Source: Gemmatimonadales bacterium
Lineage (GTDB): Bacteria; Gemmatimonadota; Gemmatimonadetes; Palauibacterales; Palauibacteraceae
Assembly (NCBI GenBank): GCA_009840115.1
Contig: VXOJ01000056.1
Span: forward strand, 1 to 43,797
Direction of reading: 5' to 3'
Length of the DNA stretch: 43,797 nt
The first letter of the stretch is position 1. Each line of letters begins with the position of its first letter. Made by a program: the position numbers and the translations under genes. Positions 1 through 6,802 of this stretch are shown here, piece by piece. The notes beneath the pieces are model-generated. The model was not told the DNA's origin and did no database searches. It was given only the letters and a program-made list of their open reading frames with translations.

Positions 1-66
1 CGATTGGCGGGAACCGAAAAGCGGGAAAACGGAGTCTGAGTCCCGTAAGGTCAATATTCACATCAG
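1..66 (-). repeat. Terminal repeat, left copy (probable mobile-element end)
   Basis: Read on the minus strand, this stretch aligns without gaps to 43642-43702, with about 47 of 61 positions identical by hand count. The best-conserved blocks are CTGWTGTGA, ATTGA, TTACGGGA, TTTCCCGC and TTCGGTTCCCGCC. It begins where the rhodanese reading frame loses family similarity and supplies that frame's stop codon (58-60). The matching copy at the other end is followed by a recombinase-like 3' end, so this is probably the end of a related element whose body lies outside the window. Confidence 0.6.
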
Positions 67-321
67 GTTGTGAACACGACTGCTTCCGCCGCAGTAGCAG
101 ACGTAGAGCCTGGACCGGTCGAGCGACGCCGTCGTCTCGGCGCTGATCTCCCGGTGCGGGAGATTCACGGCGCCGGGGATGCGCTCGCGGGCGTAGGCTT
201 CGGCGGACCGTCCGTCGATCACGGTCACCGCCCGGTCGCCGCTCAGCATTTCGAACAGGTCCCAGGAGTCCGTCTCGAAAGCGAGCTTCTGCTGGTAGTG
301 CTGCATTTGCGCTGCGTTCAT
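58..321 (-). pseudogene. Rhodanese-domain protein, truncated at its active site
   Basis: An 87-residue frame starts at an ATG (319-321) preceded by GGAGCG. It shows the rhodanese pattern: VIDGRSAEAYARERIPGAVN at about residues 34-53, then the active-site strand LYVCYC with the likely catalytic Cys77. Intact single-domain rhodaneses continue for about 40 more residues (active-site loop, helix, GG-W motif). Here the frame reads GGSSRVHNLM and stops inside the terminal repeat. The catalytic loop and last helix are therefore missing, and the product is unlikely to transfer sulfur. I infer disruption by the repeat or element at 1-66. A short natural variant is possible but less likely, because the kinase gene at the other end is cut by the same sequence. 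Confidence 0.7.
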
Positions 322-490
322 GTATCGCTCCGGGTTGCTCCTTCAGGTTGGTCGGGCCCGCGCGCACGGGGGAGCGCCAGCCGGCGGCCGTTTGATAGCC
401 AGTTAATCGCAGTCCGCATCGTGAAGCAAGCGGCGGGATGATCTCTTCCCACGCGTTGCCATTTCTTGCCATGCCGACTAGCCTCTGACG

Positions 491-730
491 ATGGACACCA
501 TGAACATTTCCCTTCCAGCCCCACTCAAGTCGTTCGTTGACAAGCAGGTCGCGGATCGCGGGTTCGGAACCTGCAGCGCCTACATCCGCGAGCTGATTCG
601 GAACGACCGGGATCGGCAGCACCTGAGAGGCCTCCTCCTTGAGGGCGGGGAGTCCGTTCCGGCGGTCGAGGCCGACGCGAGCTATTTCGAAGCCCTGCGC
701 GCCGGAGTTCGCGGAGACCCGACGGCGTGA
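491..730 (+). CDS. parD: ParD-family antitoxin
   Basis: A 79-residue protein beginning MDTMNISLPAPLKSFVD, the ribbon-helix-helix start of ParD antitoxins, followed by the family's SAYIRELIRND helix. The C-terminal half is acidic and probably disordered, as expected for the toxin-binding tail. ParD antitoxins bind their own promoter through the N-terminal domain and neutralise ParE with the C-terminal part. A second in-frame ATG at 500 could be the start. The stop overlaps the toxin start by 4 nt (GTGA), so the two are translationally coupled. Repression of the operon by the ParD-ParE complex is inferred from the family; I could not define an operator in 322-490. Confidence 0.85.
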   Translation: MDTMNISLPAPLKSFVDKQVADRGFGTCSAYIRELIRNDRDRQHLRGLLLEGGESVPAVEADASYFEALRAGVRGDPTA

Positions 731-1086
731 CGAGGGGCCGGACGCCGACGTCCGTGATCCTGCGGGCGTCGGCCCGGCGGGACGTCGACCGGGCGGTCGT
801 GCGCTATCTGGAAGAAGGCGGACAGGATGTGGCCCTCGGCTTCATCGATGCGCTCGAGACCGCTCTTGGCCACGTCGCCCGCAACCCGGGCTCCGGATCC
901 CCGCGCCATGGACAGGAGTTGAACCTGGCGGGCCTGCGCTCGTGGCCGCTTGCAACGTATCCTTACCTCATCTTCTACATGGAAGGTGAGGGTGTGGTCG
1001 ACGTCTGGCGGATTCTGCACGGTCGGCGTGACATTCCCGAGTCTCTGCAAGAAGGTGATCGGCCCGCCCCGTCGACGAAGCCCTGA
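727..1086 (+). CDS. parE: RelE/ParE-family toxin
   Basis: A 119-residue protein with the RelE/ParE fold pattern: VILRASARRDVDRAVVRYLEE at the N-terminus, a central helix (FIDALETALGHVARNPGSGS) and the C-terminal strands PYLIFYMEGEG...VDVWRILHGRRDI. ParE toxins poison DNA gyrase, whereas RelE relatives cleave mRNA. The ParD partner and the HGRRDI ending point to the ParE branch. Translation starts at a GTG that overlaps the antitoxin stop. About 15 residues follow the usual ParE end (EGDRPAPSTKP). With parD it forms a complete pair with no obvious damage. Confidence 0.85.
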   Translation: MTRGRTPTSVILRASARRDVDRAVVRYLEEGGQDVALGFIDALETALGHVARNPGSGSPRHGQELNLAGLRSWPLATYPYLIFYMEGEGVVDVWRILHGRRDIPESLQEGDRPAPSTKP

Positions 1087-1109
1087 ACGCCCAGTGTGAG
1101 GAAGCTCTC

Positions 1110-1544
1110 GTGAACGTTTACATCAATCTCCCGGTGGAGGACCTGGCTCGCTCGCGGGCCTTCTTCGCCGCCCTCGGTTTCGCCTTCGACGACGATTTCA
1201 GCGACGAAGCGACCCTGGGGATGGAAATCACCGGGAACTGCTACTGCATGCTCGTGACGCACAAGAGGTTCGCGACGTTCACGCCGCGGCCCCTCGCGGA
1301 CGCGGGCGAGGCGACGGAGGTCCTGGTCTCGCTCCAGCTGGAGAGTCGGGAGGAAGTGGACGGATTCATGGAGACGGCGCTCGCCCACGGAGCGGACGAG
1401 CCGCGGGAACCGATGGACTACGGCTTCATGTACGCGCGCGCCTTCGCGGACCCCGACGGGCACATCTGGGAGCCGTTCTGGCTCGATCTCGAGGCGGCCC
1501 TCGCAGCCGGCCCGCCCGATGTCGACGACGACGGCGCCACATGA
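1110..1544 (+). CDS. VOC-superfamily (glyoxalase/bleomycin-resistance-like) protein
   Basis: A 144-residue protein with two beta-alpha-beta-beta-beta modules. The first begins MNVYINLPVEDLARSRAFFAALGF, a classic vicinal-oxygen-chelate start. The last carries FADPDGHIWEPFWLD, where the Glu of the IWE motif is the usual metal ligand. Members include glyoxalases, dioxygenases and drug-binding proteins; this sequence does not say which. GTG start chosen because GAGGAAG lies just upstream. The stop overlaps the ATG of the next gene (ATGA), so the two are co-translated, although their functions look unrelated. Confidence 0.85.
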   Translation: MNVYINLPVEDLARSRAFFAALGFAFDDDFSDEATLGMEITGNCYCMLVTHKRFATFTPRPLADAGEATEVLVSLQLESREEVDGFMETALAHGADEPREPMDYGFMYARAFADPDGHIWEPFWLDLEAALAAGPPDVDDDGAT

Positions 1545-2362
1545 CGGGGCCACGGCTGTTGTCGACGCTCCTGGCCCTTCCGGCCCTTCCCGTGCTGGCC
1601 TCGGTTGCCGCCGCGCCGGTCCAGACGGCGTGCGAGGGCTGGTTGACGGGACCGTTCTGGGAGGGGGCGGATCCGGCAGCGGCAACAGCCTGCCTTTCCG
1701 CCGGGTACAGCGTCGACGATCGGTCCGCCCCCAACGAGGCCACGCCCCTGCACTGGGCGGCGCGGTTCAGCGACGATCCCGACGTGATCGCGGTGCTGGT
1801 CGAGGCGGGGGCCCGCCTGGAGGCTTCGACCCGCGCGCGTCGGACGCCCCTGCACTGGGCGGCCCGGCACAACCGGAACCCGGCGGTGGTGGGGGCGCTG
1901 CTGGAGTACGGGGCGGACGCATATGCCGAGACGCAACACGGCCGTACACCCCTTCACCTCGCCGCCCTGATCAACGAGAACCCCGCCGTCGTGGATGCGC
2001 TCGCCAGCGTGACCGACGTCAACGTCCGGAAGCACGACGGAGGGACGCCGCTGCACGACGCGGCCAGAAGGATTTGGGACGGCCCCATGGGGGACCCCAA
2101 TCCCGCCATCGTGGACGTGCTGATCAAGCGCGGCGCCGACCTTTCGGTGGAGACGGAGGGCGGGCTTACCCCCGCGGGGCGGGCCAGGGACGAGCGCCTG
2201 GCCGGGATGCTGCGGGAGGAGGAAGCGCGACGGGAGGCGATCCGGGCGCAGTTCCTTCAGTCCGTGGCGATAAGATGCGCCATGGGGGCCATGATCCTCG
2301 GCCTGCTGGGCTACCTCGTCGCGCGAGTCCGCAGAGTGCGCCGCGGTGTCTCCGGCGCCTGA
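1541..2362 (+). CDS. Exported ankyrin-repeat protein with C-terminal membrane anchor
   Basis: A 273-residue protein with a hydrophobic N-terminal signal sequence (about residues 5-25, ending SVAAAP). Four ankyrin modules are marked by TPLHWAAR (68 and 102), TPLHLAAL (136) and TPLHDAAR (169), each followed by a second helix with VV or VI and GAD-type turns. A basic and acidic helix follows at about 218-240, then a transmembrane helix at about 243-262 and an Arg-rich tail (RVRRVRR), which suggests that the tail faces the cytoplasm and the ankyrin domain lies outside. Ankyrin domains bind proteins; the partner is unknown. It overlaps the VOC gene by 4 nt. The module from 121 to 165 is atypical because of inserted residues. 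Confidence 0.75.
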   Translation: MTGPRLLSTLLALPALPVLASVAAAPVQTACEGWLTGPFWEGADPAAATACLSAGYSVDDRSAPNEATPLHWAARFSDDPDVIAVLVEAGARLEASTRARRTPLHWAARHNRNPAVVGALLEYGADAYAETQHGRTPLHLAALINENPAVVDALASVTDVNVRKHDGGTPLHDAARRIWDGPMGDPNPAIVDVLIKRGADLSVETEGGLTPAGRARDERLAGMLREEEARREAIRAQFLQSVAIRCAMGAMILGLLGYLVARVRRVRRGVSGA

Positions 2363-2390
2363 ACGCCGGTTGCCACGCTTCGCCGTGCAT

Positions 2391-2430
2391 GATATGTAGA
2401 TACTCAAGCTACATCGTACTTCTACATATC
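2391..2430. promoter_or_regulatory. Probable PadR operator: perfect inverted repeat plus a third half-site
   Basis: GATATGTAGA (2391-2400) is repeated as its exact reverse complement TCTACATATC (2421-2430). Between them, CTACAT (2409-2414) forms a second, tighter inverted pair with ATGTAG (2394-2399), with a 9-nt spacer. This AT-rich block stands out in a high-GC region and lies 10 nt before the padR-type start. PadR regulators commonly bind ATGTA-type dyads in their own promoters, so autoregulation is the likely role. Confidence 0.6.
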
Positions 2431-2440
2431 GAGAAAACGG

Positions 2441-2791
2441 ATGAAGAAGTCGATCCAAAAGGAGCTGGTGGCGGCTTCCTCGCGCCCCCTCGTGCTCTCG
2501 ATCCTCGCCGGCGGCGACACGTACGGCTACGAGATCATCAAGCAGGTGAAGCGGCTCTCCGGCGGCGACCTGGAGTGGTCGGGCGGAATGCTCTACCCGC
2601 TCCTGCACCGGCTGGAGAAGGACGGCCTCATTGAAGGCTACTGGGAACCCACCGACGAAGGGCGACCGCGCAAGTACTACAGCCTGACGACCCTGGGGCG
2701 GCGGCAGCTGGCCACCGACCGGAAGAGTTGGCGGGCCATGTACGGAGTGCTGGAGCTATCCTGGCGAGGCGGCGATGTCCCGGCTGGATGA
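2441..2791 (+). CDS. PadR-family transcriptional regulator
   Basis: A 116-residue protein with the PadR winged helix: LVLSILAGGDTYGYEIIKQV, then GMLYPLLHRLEKDGLIEGYWEPTDEGRPRKYYSLTTLGRRQL. The GRPRKYY wing is the family signature. It is a short PadR with a truncated C-terminal dimerisation helix (to GGDVPAG). The gene follows a strong dyad (2391-2430) and overlaps the next gene by 17 nt, the usual pairing of a PadR repressor with a permease-prefix-type membrane protein. The ligand or stress it responds to is unknown. The sequence before the ATG (GAGAAAACGG) is a weak ribosome-binding site. Confidence 0.9.
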   Translation: MKKSIQKELVAASSRPLVLSILAGGDTYGYEIIKQVKRLSGGDLEWSGGMLYPLLHRLEKDGLIEGYWEPTDEGRPRKYYSLTTLGRRQLATDRKSWRAMYGVLELSWRGGDVPAG

Positions 2792-3485
2792 CGAGATCCG
2801 GACGTGGCGCCGGGGTCTGGAGGCCGGGGGGCGGTTCTCACGACGCGAACTGGCTGAACTCGAGGACCACCTGCGGGCCCACGCGGCCGACGAACGGGCG
2901 CGGGACGCCACCCCGGCCTCCGCCGGCGCGCTCAAGACCGCCGCCCGGGAGGAATTCGGCGACCCGACCGTACTCTCCCGCGAGTTCGCGAAGCAGGACG
3001 CCCCGGCGTGGCGGAGTCTCCTCCTGGCGGGGTGGGGATTGTACGCGCTGTCGCTGATTCTCTCGGATTTCGGCACCGTGGCGTTTGAGCCGTTGAACCC
3101 GGACTTCAGGATGTCGGTCTCGTGGCAGGAACTCCTCACGCCCGCGCCGATCTCCGTCTGGGTCCTCGCGGCGTTCTCGGCTCTCGTTATGATGTCCACG
3201 TCCCTGACCTTCGGACGGGCCCGACGCCCGGTCGACGCGTGGGTGGGATACGTCGTTGGGGTCGTAGGCATTACGGCCATTGGAGTGGGAGCGTTCAACC
3301 TCCTCCTCCCCATCCCGATCCCGGTCGAGGCCGAACTTGTCGCGTACGGCCATCTGGGTCTCTCCTATTGGGTGTGGTCCGCCTCCTTCACGCTGGCGGC
3401 CATCGCCCTGTGGCTGCGCGCCCGCGAGTGGGTCTCCCCTCCGCCGAAGGGATCGCCGAGGAACCCGAAGCAATCGTTGGCGTAG
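2775..3485 (+). CDS. Permease-prefix-domain membrane protein (PadR partner)
   Basis: A 236-residue protein. Its first 75 residues form a soluble helical region (RLDDEIRTWRRGLE...ELAELEDHLRAHA...AAREEFGDP) that matches the permease-prefix/HAAS-like domain found next to PadR regulators. Four transmembrane helices follow, at about 79-98, 125-145, 154-180 and 193-214. Proteins of this kind often precede ABC-type MacB permeases, but no permease domain or ATPase follows here. Its job is unknown; a role as a membrane-stress module under PadR control is an inference. The start overlaps the padR end, so translation is coupled. Confidence 0.7.
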   Translation: MSRLDDEIRTWRRGLEAGGRFSRRELAELEDHLRAHAADERARDATPASAGALKTAAREEFGDPTVLSREFAKQDAPAWRSLLLAGWGLYALSLILSDFGTVAFEPLNPDFRMSVSWQELLTPAPISVWVLAAFSALVMMSTSLTFGRARRPVDAWVGYVVGVVGITAIGVGAFNLLLPIPIPVEAELVAYGHLGLSYWVWSASFTLAAIALWLRAREWVSPPPKGSPRNPKQSLA

Positions 3486-3499
3486 CCGGGCGTCGAAGA

Positions 3500-4276
3500 A
3501 TGATCGGCATCCTCGCGGACACCCCTCGCGATGCGGAACTCATGAGACGGGCCGTCGTCGGCGGTGTTCGCGTGATCCACGAGGCGAACGACCTCGCGGC
3601 CACCGACCTCGACATCGAATGCCTGGTGTTCGGCAGCCGCAGCGGACTCCTCGCGGAACGGATCTCGCTCCTGCGCGAGGTCGAGCGGAAACTCCCGTGG
3701 GTTCCGGTGATCCTCGTGACGGACCGGAAAATCGCCATCGCGCGCCTCCTGAGCAGGGTGCAGGTGGCGGATCTCGTCTGGTTCGAGGAGGTCGAGCGTC
3801 AGCTCGCGGCGCGCATCGAGTCCGCGCGCGGCGGGTCCGCCCTCCTGCAGATGGCGGACAAGATCCGGCGGTCGACGGCGCCGCCGGCCCTCCGCTCCGC
3901 CGCGGCGCACGCCCTCCGGGAGGCGCGCCGCACGCCCGTCCGCAACGTGCAGGAACTGGCGGCGGCGGTGGACTGCTCTCCCGTGACGCTGTTTCAGCAG
4001 TTTCAGGCCCGCGCCCGCGGCCGGACGACGTTCAACCGGTTCCTCGGCGCGCTCGCCATCCTCCGGGCGCAACAGCTTCGAGCCACCGGCGCGAAGTGGA
4101 AGCAGGTGAGCGCGCAGCTCGGACTCCCGCGGGAAACCCTCCGCCGGAAGGCGAAGCGGTGGCTCGGCTGCAATCTCGTCGAGCTGGAACGCATCCCCCC
4201 ACACCAGCTCCTCGCCGCCTTCGCCCTGGAGCATTTCGCCCCCCTCCTCGACCCGCCGCCCGACGCCGGGCACTAA
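3500..4276 (+). CDS. Regulator with receiver-like N-terminus and AraC-like helix-turn-helix
   Basis: A 258-residue protein. Residues 1-100 resemble a CheY-like fold (MIGILADTPRDAELMRRAV..., LPWVPVILVTDR, VADLVWFEE), but I do not see the conserved phosphoacceptor Asp, so it may be a pseudo-receiver. Residues 145-225 look like two helix-turn-helix units of the AraC type (NVQELAAAVDCSPVTLFQQF and WKQVSAQLGLPRETLRRKAKRWLG). It is probably a DNA-binding regulator that does not depend on phosphorylation. The ATG at 3500 is chosen because it follows the preceding stop by 14 nt and the fold begins there; the reading frame is open further upstream without family similarity. Targets unknown. Confidence 0.6.
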   Translation: MIGILADTPRDAELMRRAVVGGVRVIHEANDLAATDLDIECLVFGSRSGLLAERISLLREVERKLPWVPVILVTDRKIAIARLLSRVQVADLVWFEEVERQLAARIESARGGSALLQMADKIRRSTAPPALRSAAAHALREARRTPVRNVQELAAAVDCSPVTLFQQFQARARGRTTFNRFLGALAILRAQQLRATGAKWKQVSAQLGLPRETLRRKAKRWLGCNLVELERIPPHQLLAAFALEHFAPLLDPPPDAGH

Positions 4277-4304
4277 CGCGCGTCTCGGGCCGGGAGTCTA
4301 CGAC

Positions 4305-5465
4305 GTGGCGCTCCAACCGCAGAACTGGCTCGCCGAAGGGAATCTGTATTGGATCCTGGGCATCGCACTGCCCGTGTTGATGGTCGGCATGGCGGCCGGC
4401 ACGGTCTTCGTCAACTCCGCCGCGCACCTGTCCAATGTTCGGCGGACGAGCCGCAGACTCGAGGCATGGCTGAGGCTCAGCGACCGGGCCACGGAGGAAC
4501 GCGCGGCGGCGCGCGACGTCTCGGCACGCGGTGGCGGCGCGGTACTCAACCGCACTTACGCACGCCTGTGGCTGCTCCTTCGGGTGCAACTCCCTCGACG
4601 CAGGTATCTGGACGACGTCGAAACGATTCGGAGACGCAATCGCAAAGCGTTCATCGACGCGCGGCTCCCTGCGCTTGAGAGCCGGGCAACGGGCGAACGC
4701 AGGGACGTCGGATCTCTGGTCTCCGGCCTGCGGGACCGAATCAAGGTCATCCGTAACAGGGTCATCCGTAACAAGGGCGTCCGTCAGGCTCTCGCCGTCG
4801 GTGTCGCGACATCGGTCCTGGCATTCGCCATCGCGATGACGCAGGCCCCATCAGTCGCAGCCGGACTCGCGGAGTACGGTCCTGCAGCGGCGGCGCTGGC
4901 GATGCTTCTCCCGGTCGCCATCGTATACGTCCTGGGCGGGATTCTGCTGCGGTGGTGTCGAGCCGACCGGCGCACCGCGCTGGGCGCGTTCGCCTGGGGA
5001 AGCTCCATTCCCCTCTACCTCGGTCTGAACGCCCTCGGTTTGAGCGCCTTCGGGGTGCCCGGCAACGACAGGCTCTACCATCCGCTGACCATCGGCCTGG
5101 CGGTGGTCTGCATGGTGATGATGCTCGCGGTCCGGGAAGTCCTGTACCATCGATACCGCGCCATCGCGACGACCGCGGATGAGGATCGCGCGAAGGAGCA
5201 CCGAATCGTCGGCGAAACCCTGTGGTTCGCCTCGGATGGCGGGCGCCTCGAAGCGTGGCTACGCATACGGATCGCTGTGTGCTACGTGTTCGTCGTCATT
5301 CACCTCCTCGTGCCCCCGATCCGCGGACTGGCCCTCTGCGGAACGATGTGCGGAGACCTCGTCGCCATCACCGCGGTCGCCGCCGCAACCCTCATCGTTC
5401 CCCTCGCGGCGATGTTCATGGACGGAAGAACGCAGATCCCCGGCACAATACAACGGCCCCGCTGA
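4305..5465 (+). CDS. Polytopic membrane protein of unknown function
   Basis: A 386-residue protein that I do not recognise. It has one transmembrane helix near the start (14-37), a charged, Arg-rich cytoplasmic stretch (about 45-160) and five or six further helices at about 161-179, 193-213, 227-248, 260-277, 321-340 and 349-371. An acidic and basic loop separates the last two (about 281-320). GTG start with GGGAG upstream. A 15-bp tandem duplication encodes VIRNRVIRNK at the end of the basic region. It lies on the same strand as, and 28 nt after, the AraC-like regulator, so co-transcription is plausible. Confidence 0.6.
   Translation: MALQPQNWLAEGNLYWILGIALPVLMVGMAAGTVFVNSAAHLSNVRRTSRRLEAWLRLSDRATEERAAARDVSARGGGAVLNRTYARLWLLLRVQLPRRRYLDDVETIRRRNRKAFIDARLPALESRATGERRDVGSLVSGLRDRIKVIRNRVIRNKGVRQALAVGVATSVLAFAIAMTQAPSVAAGLAEYGPAAAALAMLLPVAIVYVLGGILLRWCRADRRTALGAFAWGSSIPLYLGLNALGLSAFGVPGNDRLYHPLTIGLAVVCMVMMLAVREVLYHRYRAIATTADEDRAKEHRIVGETLWFASDGGRLEAWLRIRIAVCYVFVVIHLLVPPIRGLALCGTMCGDLVAITAVAAATLIVPLAAMFMDGRTQIPGTIQRPR
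4746..4775 (+). repeat. 15-bp tandem duplication inside a membrane-protein gene
   Basis: GTCATCCGTAACAGG is followed directly by GTCATCCGTAACAAG, with 14 of 15 bases identical. The repeat is in frame and duplicates the pentapeptide VIRNR/VIRNK just before the second transmembrane helix. Confidence 0.8.
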
Positions 5466-5481
5466 ACAACGGCCCCGCTGA
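5450..5481 (+). repeat. 16-bp perfect tandem duplication at a stop codon
   Basis: ACAACGGCCCCGCTGA occurs twice in a row (5450-5465, 5466-5481), duplicating the end of the preceding gene including its TGA. It is probably a replication-slippage product. The rest of 5482-5587 holds no gene that I can see. Confidence 0.8.
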
Positions 5482-5587
5482 CGTGTGACTGCGCGTCCCC
5501 CCGGTCCTACTGTATGGGCTCCTGCTGCAGCCGGCGTGGCCTGGCGGCTGCGGCGGAGGGCGAACGCGCGGTGCGACGGAGGAGCCT

Positions 5588-6802
5588 GTGATCCGGGGGA
5601 CAGAGACGATGGAGATCGGGAACCCGCGTAGCATGGGGCGGCGGGCCTTTCTTGGCGCCGCCGGACTCGCGCTCGCCGCCACCGGCGTCGCGGCCACAGG
5701 TGCGGCGGGCCGGGGTCGGGTCGGTGGGCTGGGACGAGGCCAGTCCGATCCGTTCGTCATCAACCTGCTGGGCGGGATCCGGAACCCTAACCGCCGGGGC
5801 TCTCGGGGGCCGTTCGGCGGCGACCCCGTGGACGGGCCGCTCACGCTGGACGAGCGGGCGCTCTCCGACGTCCTCGCCTCGGGCACCGCCGCCGTCAACA
5901 CGACGATCGGCTACGTGGCGGGCCTGCAGGAGCCGTTCGAGTACTCCGTCGCCGAGGTCGCGCGCTGGAACCGGATCATCCGGAACCATCCGGAGGCGCT
6001 CCTCAAGGTCCGGTCGGCGGGCGACATCGAGCGTGCCGCCAGCGAAGGCCGGGTCGGCATCATCCAGGGCTTCCAGAACGGGGCCATGATGGGGGACGAC
6101 GCGGGGCGGGTCGGCGTCTTCGCGGGCCTCGGCGTCAGGATCATCCAGCTCACGTACAACGGCCCCAACCAGCTCGGGCACGGGTCGATGGTGCCGGAGA
6201 ACGGCGGGCTCACGGACTTCGGGCGCGACGTGGTCGCGGAACTCAACGCCACCCGGACGCTGGTGGATCTCAGCCACAGCGGCGAGCGGACCTGCCTGGA
6301 CGGGATCGACGCTTCGGTCGCGCCGGTCGCGATCACGCACACCGGCTGCCGGGCGGTGACGGACCTTCCGCGCAACAAGACGGACCGGGAACTGCGGCTC
6401 GTCGCCGAGGGCGGCGGCATCGTCGGCATCTACTTCATGCCCTTCCTCGCGGCCGACGGCATGGCCGTGGCGGAGGACGTGGTGCGGCACATCGAACACG
6501 CGGTGCAGGTGTGCGGCGAGGAACACGTCGGGATCGGCACCGACGGGGGGACGACGGCCGTGGACGATCTCGACGCGGCGTACGAGGCGGCGCGCCGGGA
6601 GGTCGAAGCGCGGCGCAGGGCGGGGATCAGCGCGGCGGGCGAGCGCCCCGGCGTCGTCCCCTTCATCCCGGATCTTCAGGGCCCGGACCAGTTCCGGAAG
6701 CTGGCCGGCATGCTCCAGGCGCGCGGACACTCGTCGGAGCGCATCGAGCGGATCCTGGGGCTGAATGCGCTGCGCGTCATGCGCGACGTATGGGGAGAAT
6801 GA
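5588..6802 (+). CDS. Tat-exported M19 (renal dipeptidase-like) protein with altered metal site
   Basis: A 404-residue protein of the membrane-dipeptidase family, which hydrolyses dipeptides with two zinc ions. A Tat signal (MGRRAFLGAAGLALAATG, about 16-33) predicts export. Family blocks are visible: GIRVIQLTYN-like (GVRIIQLTYNGPNQLG), VDLSHSGERT (His230), ITHTGCRAV (His251), LPRNKTDRELR and GIGTDGG (Asp319). The N-terminal HxD zinc ligands are missing (the strand reads FVINLLGGI), and the bridging Glu is replaced by Gln160 (GIIQGFQNG). It may use one metal, another substrate, or only bind. GTG start chosen because GGAGG lies 6 nt before it; ATG at 5609 is the alternative. First gene of a coupled run to 13494. 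Confidence 0.8.
   Translation: MIRGTETMEIGNPRSMGRRAFLGAAGLALAATGVAATGAAGRGRVGGLGRGQSDPFVINLLGGIRNPNRRGSRGPFGGDPVDGPLTLDERALSDVLASGTAAVNTTIGYVAGLQEPFEYSVAEVARWNRIIRNHPEALLKVRSAGDIERAASEGRVGIIQGFQNGAMMGDDAGRVGVFAGLGVRIIQLTYNGPNQLGHGSMVPENGGLTDFGRDVVAELNATRTLVDLSHSGERTCLDGIDASVAPVAITHTGCRAVTDLPRNKTDRELRLVAEGGGIVGIYFMPFLAADGMAVAEDVVRHIEHAVQVCGEEHVGIGTDGGTTAVDDLDAAYEAARREVEARRRAGISAAGERPGVVPFIPDLQGPDQFRKLAGMLQARGHSSERIERILGLNALRVMRDVWGE

Noticed and set aside
70..524. Short frames on both strands between the rhodanese gene and parD
   Set aside because: They overlap better-supported genes, are low in complexity and have no ribosome-binding sites.
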